From positions 864 to 16,221 of the forward strand of contig DPVV01000122.1 in NCBI GenBank assembly GCA_003526525.1: a stretch of DNA of 15,358 nt. Reading direction: 5' to 3'. This document shows positions 7,019-13,511 of the stretch, piece by piece (position 1 is the stretch's first letter; the number at the start of each line of letters is the position of its first letter). The translations under genes were made by a program, and so were the position numbers. The DNA is from Lachnoclostridium phytofermentans. Lineage in GTDB: Bacteria > Bacillota > Clostridia > Lachnospirales > Lachnospiraceae. Below the pieces are notes generated by a model, which was not told the DNA's origin, did not search any database, and worked only from the letters and a program-made list of their open reading frames with translations.

Positions 7019-8476
7019 CTACTCAACTACATTGATATTTTCAATCTTCATATCCTGTGTACCAGTCATGAAGCAGCCTTTTTCTTTTGCATATGCGATA
7101 TGATTTAAAATATCTTCCGTAATGCGTTCTCCCGGTGCAAGAAGTGGTATCCCTGGCGGATAGCACATTACAAATTCTCCACAAATCTGCCCGTTGCTTT
7201 GACTAATTGGCATGGAACGCTTTTTGCTATAAAAAGCTTCCTGTGGTCCCATCACAATTTGTGGATTAATATATTCATGGTCAAACATTCCTGCCTTATC
7301 TTTCTCATGAAGTCTCTTTATCTCTGAGAGTGCTGAAATCAAACGTTCTATCTCAAGATTTCGATCCCCGAAAGATATAACAGCCAGAATATTACCAATA
7401 TCACCAAATTCAATCTGGATTCCGTAATCATCTCTTAGTAAATCATAGACTTCAATTCCTGCTAATCCGATATTTCGTGTATGTATCGAAAGCTTGGTTG
7501 TGTCAAATGCATATACGGTATCCCCATCAATCAATTCTTCGCCAAAGGCATAATAGCCTCCAAGTTTATTGATTTCTTCTCGAGCATAAGTTGCAAACTC
7601 TATAGTTTTATCAAACATGTACTTACCGTTTAAACTAAGATTCTTTCTTGCGATATCTAGGGATGAAAGAAGTAGATAAGAACCACTCGTAGTCTGTGTA
7701 AGGTTAATAACCTGGCGTACATAATCAGCATTCACTGAATTTCTTGTTAGTAAAATTGAACTCTGCGTTAAGGAACCACCTGTTTTATGCATACTTACCG
7801 CAGACATGTCAGCCCCTGCTTCCATGGCAGAAACCGGTAGTGAGTCATGAAAATAAAAATGCGTTCCGTGAGCTTCATCAGCTAGTACAAGCATGCCATG
7901 CTCATGTGCAATTTTAACAATTTCCCTGAGGTTCGAACATATTCCGTAGTAAGTTGGATTATTTACAAGAACCGCTTTCGCATCCGGATTTTCCAAGATT
8001 GCCCGTTTCACATCCTCCACTGACATACCGAGAGGAATTCCAAGCTCTTTATTTGTTCCCGGGTTAATATAAACTGGAATTGCCCCACACACTACTAAAG
8101 CATTAATTGCACTTCGGTGTACGTTTCTTGGCATTATAACTTTATCCCCACTTTTACATACAGCCATAATCATGGCCTGAACTGCCTGGGTGGTACCATT
8201 CACAATAAAAAATGCTTCGTCTGCACCAAAAGCTTTCGCAGCTAACTCTTGTGCCTCTTTTATGACAGAAACCGGATGACAGAGATTATCCAATGGTTTC
8301 ATAGAATTCATATCAAGACTTAATGTCGTGTCTCCCAAAAAATGTTTTAACTCTTTATTTCCACGGCCTCCTTTATGGCCAGGCACATCAAAATGCGCCA
8401 ATCGATTCAGTCTTTGTTCCTCTAAAGCTCTGTGGATAGGGGTATCCTCTTGAGTTAATGCCTTCATACTTCTCAT
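7019..8476 (-). CDS. speA: Arginine decarboxylase (Orn/Lys/Arg decarboxylase, aspartate aminotransferase fold)
   Basis: PLP enzyme that decarboxylates arginine to agmatine, the entry step of the pathway served by its neighbours. At 485 residues it belongs to the short type like Bacillus SpeA, without the N-terminal wing domain of enterobacterial inducible decarboxylases. Visible blocks are VPGHKGG (31-37), DEAHG (200-204, where D200 should contact the PLP ring nitrogen) and SMHKTGGSLTQ (228-238) with Schiff-base lysine K231. The C-terminal domain has the conserved YPPGIPLLAPGE (439-450). The ATG at 8476 has an AGGAAGG ribosome binding site about 6 nt upstream. The family also holds lysine and ornithine decarboxylases; the adjacent speB is the main reason for preferring arginine. 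It is first in its operon, behind a good promoter. Confidence 0.88.
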   Translation of the reverse strand: MRSMKALTQEDTPIHRALEEQRLNRLAHFDVPGHKGGRGNKELKHFLGDTTLSLDMNSMKPLDNLCHPVSVIKEAQELAAKAFGADEAFFIVNGTTQAVQAMIMAVCKSGDKVIMPRNVHRSAINALVVCGAIPVYINPGTNKELGIPLGMSVEDVKRAILENPDAKAVLVNNPTYYGICSNLREIVKIAHEHGMLVLADEAHGTHFYFHDSLPVSAMEAGADMSAVSMHKTGGSLTQSSILLTRNSVNADYVRQVINLTQTTSGSYLLLSSLDIARKNLSLNGKYMFDKTIEFATYAREEINKLGGYYAFGEELIDGDTVYAFDTTKLSIHTRNIGLAGIEVYDLLRDDYGIQIEFGDIGNILAVISFGDRNLEIERLISALSEIKRLHEKDKAGMFDHEYINPQIVMGPQEAFYSKKRSMPISQSNGQICGEFVMCYPPGIPLLAPGERITEDILNHIAYAKEKGCFMTGTQDMKIENINVVE

Positions 8477-8555
8477 ACATCCTTCCTATTGTCTTAACAA
8501 AGAATTCCATAAAAATACTTGCTAATTATTTCCATGTTCCGCCATGCGTTGATTT

Positions 8556-8584
8556 AGTATACATGATGAAAATATTTTTTGCAA
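8556..8584 (-). promoter_or_regulatory. speA operon promoter
   Basis: On the minus strand a -35 box TTGCAA (8579-8584) and a -10 box TATACT (8556-8561) are separated by exactly 17 bp. Transcription would start near 8549, leaving a leader of about 70 nt before speA. No operator or convincing riboswitch fold was recognised in that leader. Confidence 0.75.
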
Positions 8585-8909
8585 GAGTAATATTAAACTC
8601 CATTCTTAGTATTACTGTTACTTTAGCCTATGTTTTTTTAGTTTTTAAAAAAAGTAGAGGTTTTACTAACTCCTAAATTTACTATTACTATACTTAATTT
8701 TTCTTTTAAATAAGCTGTTTTTATAGTTTCCATAGTAGACTTCAAACTTTTTTAAAAATACTCAAAAAATTTTTTTCATTTTTATCAAAATACATAAACT
8801 CTAAAAATATATATGAAACATAACTCGGTGAGTTTTTAGCCTATTTTGAAATATAATTAGACAACAATTGTGATTCACCGACCTATAGTGATTTTTAAGA
8901 AAACCCTAC
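8585..8909. other. AT-rich spacer, no gene seen
   Basis: About 325 bp of very AT-rich sequence with poly-T/poly-A runs lies between the speA promoter and the alpha-galactosidase terminator. I see no credible gene. A 7-bp inverted repeat TCGGTGA/TCACCGA (8825-8831 and 8875-8881) flanks 43 bp and has no evident role. Confidence 0.5.
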
Positions 8910-8956
8910 AAAAAGGAGCTTTTACAAAATATAATTACTTATTTTGCAAAAGCCCC
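8910..8956 (-). terminator. Rho-independent terminator of the alpha-galactosidase gene
   Basis: A 17-bp stem (8915-8931 with 8940-8956) with an 8-nt loop starts about 20 nt after the stop codon. In minus-strand RNA the two imperfect pairs are G-U wobbles, and the stem is followed by TTTTTG. Both features mark it as the terminator of the minus-strand gene. Confidence 0.88.
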
Positions 8957-8977
8957 TCATACTAATAAAACACTTTT

Positions 8978-11167
8978 CTATTCTACACGTATCAGATGGA
9001 TTAACATAGATTTAAAATCCCCCCAAAGACCAGTAATATCAATTCCAGCCTGCATATACGCATCACCCGTCTGAATGAAATCCGTCCCTTCCCAAATGTA
9101 GTTTGCATCTGGATCAAGTCCTTTGAGATAAATCCGATGGGATTGGAAATTAGGACGAGCGAATACCTGCACGTAGGTTACAAGTGCTTCAGACTTATTC
9201 TTTGCTACTACCATATAGCAATCTCTGCATGGATCATCAAGAACGGAGGAAATACGATAATAGTCTCCAGTTCGAACGAGATCATTGTATTTATGATATA
9301 ATGCAACTTGTTCCGGAATCATCTCTTGCTCTTCCTTCGATATTTTCGTTACATCAAGTTCATAACCAAAGGTACCAGCCAAAGCTACATGTCCTCTTGT
9401 CTCAAATGGAGTGTTACGACCTACCGTATGATTTGGACAATCACTCACATGAGCACCCATACAGGAAAGCGGATATACCATAGCAGTTCCGCGCTGAATC
9501 TTTAAGCGCTCCACGGCATCAGTATCATCGGAGCACCATATTTGTGGACTATAATATAACATTCCAGGGTCAAATCTTGCACCTCCACCGGAACAGTTTT
9601 CTAGTAATAAATGAGGAAATTCTATGATTAGTCTCTCCTGTACTTCATATACACCAAGAACATAACGATGATTTAACTCACCTTGATTCTTAGCTTCTAG
9701 GGCATAACTTCCAAGGTCACAAAGCGGTCGGTTCATATCCCACTTTACATATTCAATATTGGCGCTATGCAAAATCTTACTAATCCTTTGATAAATAAAG
9801 TCACGTACTTCTTTTCTAGAGTAATCAAGAACTAATTGTTGTCTGCTTTGACTAGGTTCTCTTCCTGGAATCTGAATCGCCCAATCCGGATGCATTCGAT
9901 AGAGATCAGAATCTGGTGAGATCATCTCAGGTTCGATCCAGATACCAAATTTCATTCCAAGCTTATTTACCTCATGAACCAAATATTCTAAACCACCAGG
10001 TAACTTTTCTTCATTTACAACCCAATCGCCAAGCGCACAATCATCATTGTTTCTCTTGCCAAACCAGCCATCATCCATTACTAACATCTCTATGCCAAGC
10101 CTAGAAGCATTTTTTGCAATATCAAGTAATTTCTCTGTTGTAAAATTAAAATACGTCGCTTCCCAGTTATTAATTAAAATCGGTCTTTTCTTATCTTTGT
10201 ACTCTCCACGAATTAGGTGATTACGGTAAAGGTCATGAAAAGTTCTTGACATAGTACCAATGCCTTCTGTTGAATAAACCATAATTGCTTCGGGTGTAGT
10301 AAACTCGTCCTTTGGTTTTAATTCCCACTCAAAATCAACAGGATTAATCCCCATCTGTACCCTTATTAAATCAAATTGATTACGTTCCGTTAACGTTGTA
10401 AAGTTTCCGGAGTAAACAAAATTAACACCATATGCTTCACCAGCATCCTCAGTCGTATTTTTCCCAATAACAGCTAGAAATGGATGTTCCTGATGTCCAG
10501 ATTCACCACGAATACTAGATACACCTTGAGTACCATGCCCTATATCTCTTCGTTCTATCTGCCTCTCTCGTGCCCAAGACCCATGTAGCGTAATCATTTC
10601 ATACCCCTTATCTGGTAAATCAAGGGATAGGGACAATGCCTTCGTAAGCATAATGGAATCATTTGACTCATTTTTTATTCTAATATTCCTTGCTATTGCA
10701 TCAACATATTCAAACACTGTATAAGAGAGCACTATTTCAAGATTTAAACGCTTATCCTCACCTATAATTTCAAGTGTTGTACAACTATCCTCTTTTCCAA
10801 AGGTAGCAGGTAAACCAGGCAGTTTTGGTTTTCCAGGGTAAATTTGATGACTTTTATATGTAATACCAACCGCACGATGTCCGGGAACGGTTTTAACCTC
10901 TAATGCCGACTGTCTAAAATCTCCGATTCCATGAGTTGGATATTCCTGAGGAAATGAATCCATAAAAGAGACCCGATCTCTGTTTTTACGGGATGGAATT
11001 GGTCCCATAAGTATCTGTTTCCAAAAAGCTAAATTTGTATCTTTCAATTTCTTACCATAGTACACATGACCAATAAATCTTTCCTCATCAATGAGGCCAA
11101 TCATGTAAGTCGTATTCAGGGTGTCAAGTTTAAAAATACATTCCTGCTCAGAATATGTAATTCCCAT
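8978..11167 (-). CDS. Alpha-galactosidase, glycoside hydrolase family 36
   Basis: Retaining enzyme that removes terminal alpha-1,6-galactose from raffinose, stachyose, melibiose or galactomannan fragments. The 729 residues match the large GH36 type (AgaA/AgaB, MelA, RafA): N-terminal beta-sandwich to about residue 330, then a TIM barrel and a C-terminal beta domain. Active-site blocks are NWEATYF (334-340), VMDDGWFG (363-370), the nucleophile motif KWDMNRP (475-481, D477), CSGGGARFD (525-533) and WCSDDTD (544-550), whose SDD supplies the acid/base. There is no signal peptide, so it acts in the cytoplasm on imported oligosaccharides. The ATG at 11167 has AGGAGG about 5 nt upstream. No sugar transporter or dedicated regulator is adjacent, and its neighbours are unrelated. 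Confidence 0.96.
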   Translation of the reverse strand: MGITYSEQECIFKLDTLNTTYMIGLIDEERFIGHVYYGKKLKDTNLAFWKQILMGPIPSRKNRDRVSFMDSFPQEYPTHGIGDFRQSALEVKTVPGHRAVGITYKSHQIYPGKPKLPGLPATFGKEDSCTTLEIIGEDKRLNLEIVLSYTVFEYVDAIARNIRIKNESNDSIMLTKALSLSLDLPDKGYEMITLHGSWARERQIERRDIGHGTQGVSSIRGESGHQEHPFLAVIGKNTTEDAGEAYGVNFVYSGNFTTLTERNQFDLIRVQMGINPVDFEWELKPKDEFTTPEAIMVYSTEGIGTMSRTFHDLYRNHLIRGEYKDKKRPILINNWEATYFNFTTEKLLDIAKNASRLGIEMLVMDDGWFGKRNNDDCALGDWVVNEEKLPGGLEYLVHEVNKLGMKFGIWIEPEMISPDSDLYRMHPDWAIQIPGREPSQSRQQLVLDYSRKEVRDFIYQRISKILHSANIEYVKWDMNRPLCDLGSYALEAKNQGELNHRYVLGVYEVQERLIIEFPHLLLENCSGGGARFDPGMLYYSPQIWCSDDTDAVERLKIQRGTAMVYPLSCMGAHVSDCPNHTVGRNTPFETRGHVALAGTFGYELDVTKISKEEQEMIPEQVALYHKYNDLVRTGDYYRISSVLDDPCRDCYMVVAKNKSEALVTYVQVFARPNFQSHRIYLKGLDPDANYIWEGTDFIQTGDAYMQAGIDITGLWGDFKSMLIHLIRVE

Positions 11168-11191
11168 AATATCCTCCTGAATGATATGTAT

Positions 11192-11220
11192 TTAGAAAGC
11201 CTAAAAATCAGGCTTTCTAA
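11192..11220 (-). promoter_or_regulatory. Perfect hairpin just upstream of the alpha-galactosidase ribosome binding site
   Basis: An 11-bp perfect inverted repeat TTAGAAAGCCT/AGGCTTTCTAA with a 7-nt loop ends 13 nt before the AGGAGG of the alpha-galactosidase message. Neither strand has a T-run after it, so it is not a normal terminator. It may be a leader element that stabilises the message or affects translation, an operator, or a remnant of the terminator of the preceding CBS gene. Confidence 0.5.
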
Positions 11221-11236
11221 TGCCTTCAAATCTACA

Positions 11237-11265
11237 GTTTTATTTTATTATTGTTTTGCCTTCAA
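11237..11265 (-). promoter_or_regulatory. Possible alpha-galactosidase promoter
   Basis: On the minus strand TTGAAG (11260-11265) and TAAAAC (11237-11242) are 17 bp apart, each with four of six consensus matches. The -35 box would lie inside the end of the CBS gene. This is a weak call; the gene may also be read from the CBS promoter. Confidence 0.3.
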
Positions 11266-11673
11266 AGAGTTGGGTATCATTGCTTCTGTACAATACTGCA
11301 TAATTGCCTTTCTGGTTACAATACCAATGAATCTGTCATCATCATCTAATACTGGAACAAAATTTTGATTCTTTACCAAATCAACCAATTCCTCAATCTT
11401 TTTGTCTGCCCCTACCGCACAATGGTTCTTTCTACGAACAATTTGTTTAATTTTTACCTTATTAAAGTTTTCAGGGTCTTCTTCCCTATGTTCCAATACA
11501 TACCATAAAAGATCCCCTTCTGTCACTGTTCCAATATATTTCCCATTCTTATCTATCATTGGTATAGCAGAATAACCGCGCTCCCTTAACGTCTCAAGCG
11601 CCTGTCTTACTGTAAACGTATCAAAGATATACGCTACCTCAATTTTGGGGGTTAAGAAGAATAGTATATTCAT
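11248..11673 (-). CDS. Small protein with two CBS domains
   Basis: 141 residues made almost wholly of a CBS pair (Bateman module), the fold that binds adenosine nucleotides such as AMP, ATP or c-di-AMP. The first CBS runs roughly from residue 18 to 60 (SAIPMIDKNGKYIGTVTEGD) and the second from about 80 to 130 (NFVPVLDDDDRFIGIVTRKA). No catalytic or membrane domain is attached, so it is probably a ligand-sensing regulator that acts on a partner protein. In size and layout it resembles the stand-alone CbpB/DarB (YkuL) proteins of Firmicutes, which bind c-di-AMP; that role here is inference. The ATG at 11673 has AGGAGG about 8 nt upstream. It has its own promoter, lies 80 bp upstream of the alpha-galactosidase gene, and no clear terminator separates them. 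Confidence 0.85.
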   Translation of the reverse strand: MNILFFLTPKIEVAYIFDTFTVRQALETLRERGYSAIPMIDKNGKYIGTVTEGDLLWYVLEHREEDPENFNKVKIKQIVRRKNHCAVGADKKIEELVDLVKNQNFVPVLDDDDRFIGIVTRKAIMQYCTEAMIPNSLKAKQ

Positions 11674-11709
11674 CGTATAGCTTCCTCCTGCTTGTCTTAC
11701 ATCACCATG

Positions 11710-11738
11710 ATTATAGCACTTATTAGGAAAACAGTAAA
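11710..11738 (-). promoter_or_regulatory. Promoter of the CBS protein gene (extended -10)
   Basis: On the minus strand a consensus TATAAT (11710-11715), preceded by TGC as an extended -10, lies 17 bp from a -35-like TTTACT (11733-11738). Transcription would start near 11703, giving a leader of about 30 nt. Confidence 0.78.
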
Positions 11739-11741
11739 GGA

Positions 11742-11840
11742 AACTATCCTGTCTAAATTCTTAAATATCCTGTCTAAATTCTTAAAAAATAGAAAAATGT
11801 AAGTACTAACATCTCTATTTTTTTAAAGAATAGGATAGTT
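11742..11840. repeat. Exact 21-bp tandem duplication inside a larger inverted repeat
   Basis: The 21-bp unit beginning TATCCTGTCTAAATTC occurs twice head to tail without a mismatch (11745-11765 and 11766-11786). An outer inverted repeat AACTATCCT/AGGATAGTT (11742-11750 and 11832-11840) and an inner AT-rich stem (11783-11792 with 11815-11825) enclose it. The block sits directly upstream of the CBS gene's -35 box. Function unknown; it could be replication slippage. Confidence 0.7.
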
Positions 11841-11854
11841 ATTATTAATACAAG

Positions 11855-11894
11855 AAAACGGGATCAAACCCTAGGAAACCTCTGATTTGTCCCG
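11855..11894 (-). terminator. Terminator downstream of the four-helix membrane protein gene
   Basis: The stem 11859-11868 with 11886-11894 (CGGGATCAAA/TTTGTCCCG, one bulged base) is followed on the minus strand by TTTTCTTG. It lies about 230 nt past the stop of the membrane protein gene, beyond the minisatellites, and separates it from the CBS gene. Confidence 0.6.
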
Positions 11895-11942
11895 CTTTAT
11901 AAATAGTTGTCTGTTATATAGATTTTAAGCGTTTCTTTATCT

Positions 11943-12017
11943 TTTGTATCATATTTTTTGTATCATATTTTTTGTATCATATTTTTTGTATCATTTTTTT
12001 GTATCATATTTTCTTTT
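11943..12017. repeat. AT-rich minisatellite, 14-bp unit
   Basis: About five copies of a 14-bp unit (GTATCATATTTTTT) start at 11946, 11960, 11974, 11988 and 12001, the fourth copy being one base shorter. A degenerate copy follows at 12018. The period is not a multiple of three and no gene spans it. Arrays like this change length by slippage. Confidence 0.9.
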
Positions 12018-12036
12018 GAATCATATTCACTTTGTC

Positions 12037-12124
12037 TCTATAAATATTTTCTTAAGTATTTATATTTTCTTATGTATTTATATTTTCTTATGTTTCTATA
12101 TTTTATGTTTCTATATTTTCTTAG
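12037..12124. repeat. AT-rich minisatellite, 18-bp unit and shortened variants
   Basis: Two identical 18-bp units (TATTTATATTTTCTTATG, 12057-12074 and 12075-12092) are flanked by a diverged 20-bp unit (12037-12056) and two shorter ones (12093-12107, 12108-12124). The array ends 3 bp from the stop codon of the membrane protein gene, and on the minus strand it stays open in that gene's frame. Confidence 0.88.
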
Positions 12125-12127
12125 TGC

Positions 12128-12703
12128 CTATATTCTTTTTACTAATTTGTAATATTGTTCAGCAACAATTCTTCCAATAATAGCTAACGCTAAGCTTATA
12201 TACACTGTTATATTAAAATGTAATTGTATAGCAGCATAACCACTTTTTACATTAAAGAATGGATCAATAATATTTAAAATTAGAACTGAGGATACTAATC
12301 CGATAATAATTGTAGTGAAAGCTCTTCTACAACTCTCCCCATGTCTCCACTCAAATTTCAACTTTAATCCCGTTACAAAACTAGATATTGAGAGTATTAT
12401 ACCAACCAGATAGAATATTAATGGAATTGCCCCCATAACAACGAATGAGCTACCGTCTGCAGTTTCTTTGTAAATTTTATAGAGTAGTTTCCAAGAGTCC
12501 CATATATAATATTGCGTGTGACTTTCAACAATACCTGCTTGATGGTATAAATCAATATAAACTAGCTTGAACATCATTATGATAGGAGTAACTATGGATA
12601 ATACTAATAATACATAATAGATTTTGTCTAATGTCTTCATATTTGTCGCTTTTCTGTCATTACTTAAGTTATTCCACTCATCATCTTTGTTCCTTTTTGA
12701 CAT
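12128..12703 (-). CDS. Unrecognised four-helix membrane protein
   Basis: I do not recognise this 191-residue protein. It has a charged N-terminal stretch of about 25 residues (rich in K, R, D, N) without a signal peptide, then four hydrophobic segments at roughly 28-50, 86-111, 128-147 and 163-182. A polar loop of about 35 residues rich in Tyr and Trp (51-85) should be extracellular by the positive-inside rule, since the N-terminus and the loop 113-127 (KLKFEWRHGESCRR) are basic. No catalytic motif is visible. The ATG at 12703 has GGAGG about 7 nt upstream. The gene stands alone, with its own promoter, a cre-like operator and minisatellites starting 3 bp after the stop. Carbon-source-responsive expression is the only hint to function. 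Confidence 0.75.
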   Translation of the reverse strand: MSKRNKDDEWNNLSNDRKATNMKTLDKIYYVLLVLSIVTPIIMMFKLVYIDLYHQAGIVESHTQYYIWDSWKLLYKIYKETADGSSFVVMGAIPLIFYLVGIILSISSFVTGLKLKFEWRHGESCRRAFTTIIIGLVSSVLILNIIDPFFNVKSGYAAIQLHFNITVYISLALAIIGRIVAEQYYKLVKRI

Positions 12704-12734
12704 TGCAATTCCTCCAATCTACCTTTTCATTTCA

Positions 12735-12748
12735 TGTAAACGCTTACA
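12735..12748 (-). promoter_or_regulatory. cre-like operator (CcpA/LacI family)
   Basis: TGTAAACGCTTACA matches the catabolite responsive element consensus TGWAANCGNTNWCA at every position and sits in an 18-bp near-perfect palindrome (12733-12750). It lies just downstream of the -10 box, across the expected transcription start near 12747, a position where CcpA would repress. A local LacI-type regulator could also use it. Confidence 0.82.
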
Positions 12749-12753
12749 TGCAT

Positions 12754-12782
12754 ATTATACATAATTTTTAATGAATTTACAA
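12754..12782 (-). promoter_or_regulatory. Promoter of the four-helix membrane protein gene
   Basis: On the minus strand TTGTAA (12777-12782) and a consensus TATAAT (12754-12759) are 17 bp apart. The leader would be about 45 nt and begins within the cre-like palindrome. Confidence 0.75.
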
Positions 12783-12933
12783 TATATTTATTACATATCA
12801 ACAATCTTATTTACAGTATTTCATTTTCTTTCCATTTCATTGTACAAAACATCTAAATAATTTTTTTTCCTATCCTAATGTTATTAAAGAAGATAAAACC
12901 TATTTGAGAATAGATAATGATAATAAGAATAAT

Positions 12934-12997
12934 AAAAAGGACGAGCTTTATATTCCAAATGCACTCTTTTGCTACAAATGGAATATTAAGTTCGTCC
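12934..12997 (-). terminator. Terminator of the aldo/keto reductase-ECF-DUF1893 operon
   Basis: A 19-bp stem with two mismatches (12939-12957 with 12979-12997, GGACGA.../...TCGTCC) and a 21-nt loop is followed on the minus strand by TTTTTATTATT. It lies about 70 nt past the DUF1893 stop codon. Confidence 0.87.
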
Positions 12998-13064
12998 CTT
13001 ATTCATGACAAGGAAAAGCTCGAGGAGCGTACTTTTTCTTGCTTCTCTTTCTTGTTTCTCTATC

Positions 13065-13511
13065 TTATTTCATATTTTGTGCTTGCATGGCTGCCTGCAT
13101 TTTCTTTATCTTTTCCTGTAATAATTCATATGCAATCTTTGTATCAGTAACATCTAATACAGTCTCTTCCATAGGACACATTCCATCTCCGGAACGATTC
13201 ACAATGTAAGGAACTAATTCCTGATACTCATATTCAATGTTAGCCTTTTGCAAGCATTCCGTTGCATGTTCACTGATTACCTCTGCATGAAGATAGGATA
13301 TCCCTCCCTCAATTAGCAACAGAGCTGCAGCTTTACCAATTACTTTATCTGCAACATAAGCACCACGAAGTAATTCTCTATTTTCTTTTAGAAGCTCCAT
13401 AATTGGAGCTATCCCTCTTTTTTCTGAAGTAGACCATTCCCCTTCTTTATATAAAACGAAAGAATAGCCCCCTTCCTTTAACTTTTCTGTAATTTTATCT
13501 TTCTGATCCAT
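13065..13511 (-). CDS. DUF1893 protein (TM1506-like, deaminase-related fold)
   Basis: 148 residues from the ATG at 13511. A longer frame from 13544 would need a TTG inside the preceding gene with a poor ribosome binding site, so I reject it. The sequence has the DUF1893 family pattern: GKAAALLLIEGG (59-70), an HAE at 75-77, and NRSGDGMCPMEE at 105-116 with C112. The structurally known member TM1506 has a cytidine-deaminase-like fold, but no enzyme activity is established for the family, and the second cysteine of a PCxxC zinc site is absent here. The gene overlaps the ECF transporter gene by 17 bp and has only a weak purine stretch (GAAAGAG) upstream, which implies coupled translation. A terminator follows. 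Its role probably serves the same substrate as the transporter. Confidence 0.85.
   Translation of the reverse strand: MDQKDKITEKLKEGGYSFVLYKEGEWSTSEKRGIAPIMELLKENRELLRGAYVADKVIGKAAALLLIEGGISYLHAEVISEHATECLQKANIEYEYQELVPYIVNRSGDGMCPMEETVLDVTDTKIAYELLQEKIKKMQAAMQAQNMK

Noticed and set aside
8458..8676. Plus-strand open frame of 72 codons over the speA start and promoter
   Set aside because: It runs through the speA ribosome binding site and promoter on the other strand, has no convincing ribosome binding site, and is low-complexity.
8825..8881. 7-bp inverted repeat TCGGTGA/TCACCGA
   Set aside because: The arms are short with a 43-bp AT-rich loop and no gene start nearby, so it is compatible with chance.
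11944..12180. Plus-strand open frame of 78 codons, rich in Phe, Ile and Tyr
   Set aside because: It is the translation of the AT-rich minisatellites, has no ribosome binding site, and overlaps the end of the minus-strand membrane protein gene.
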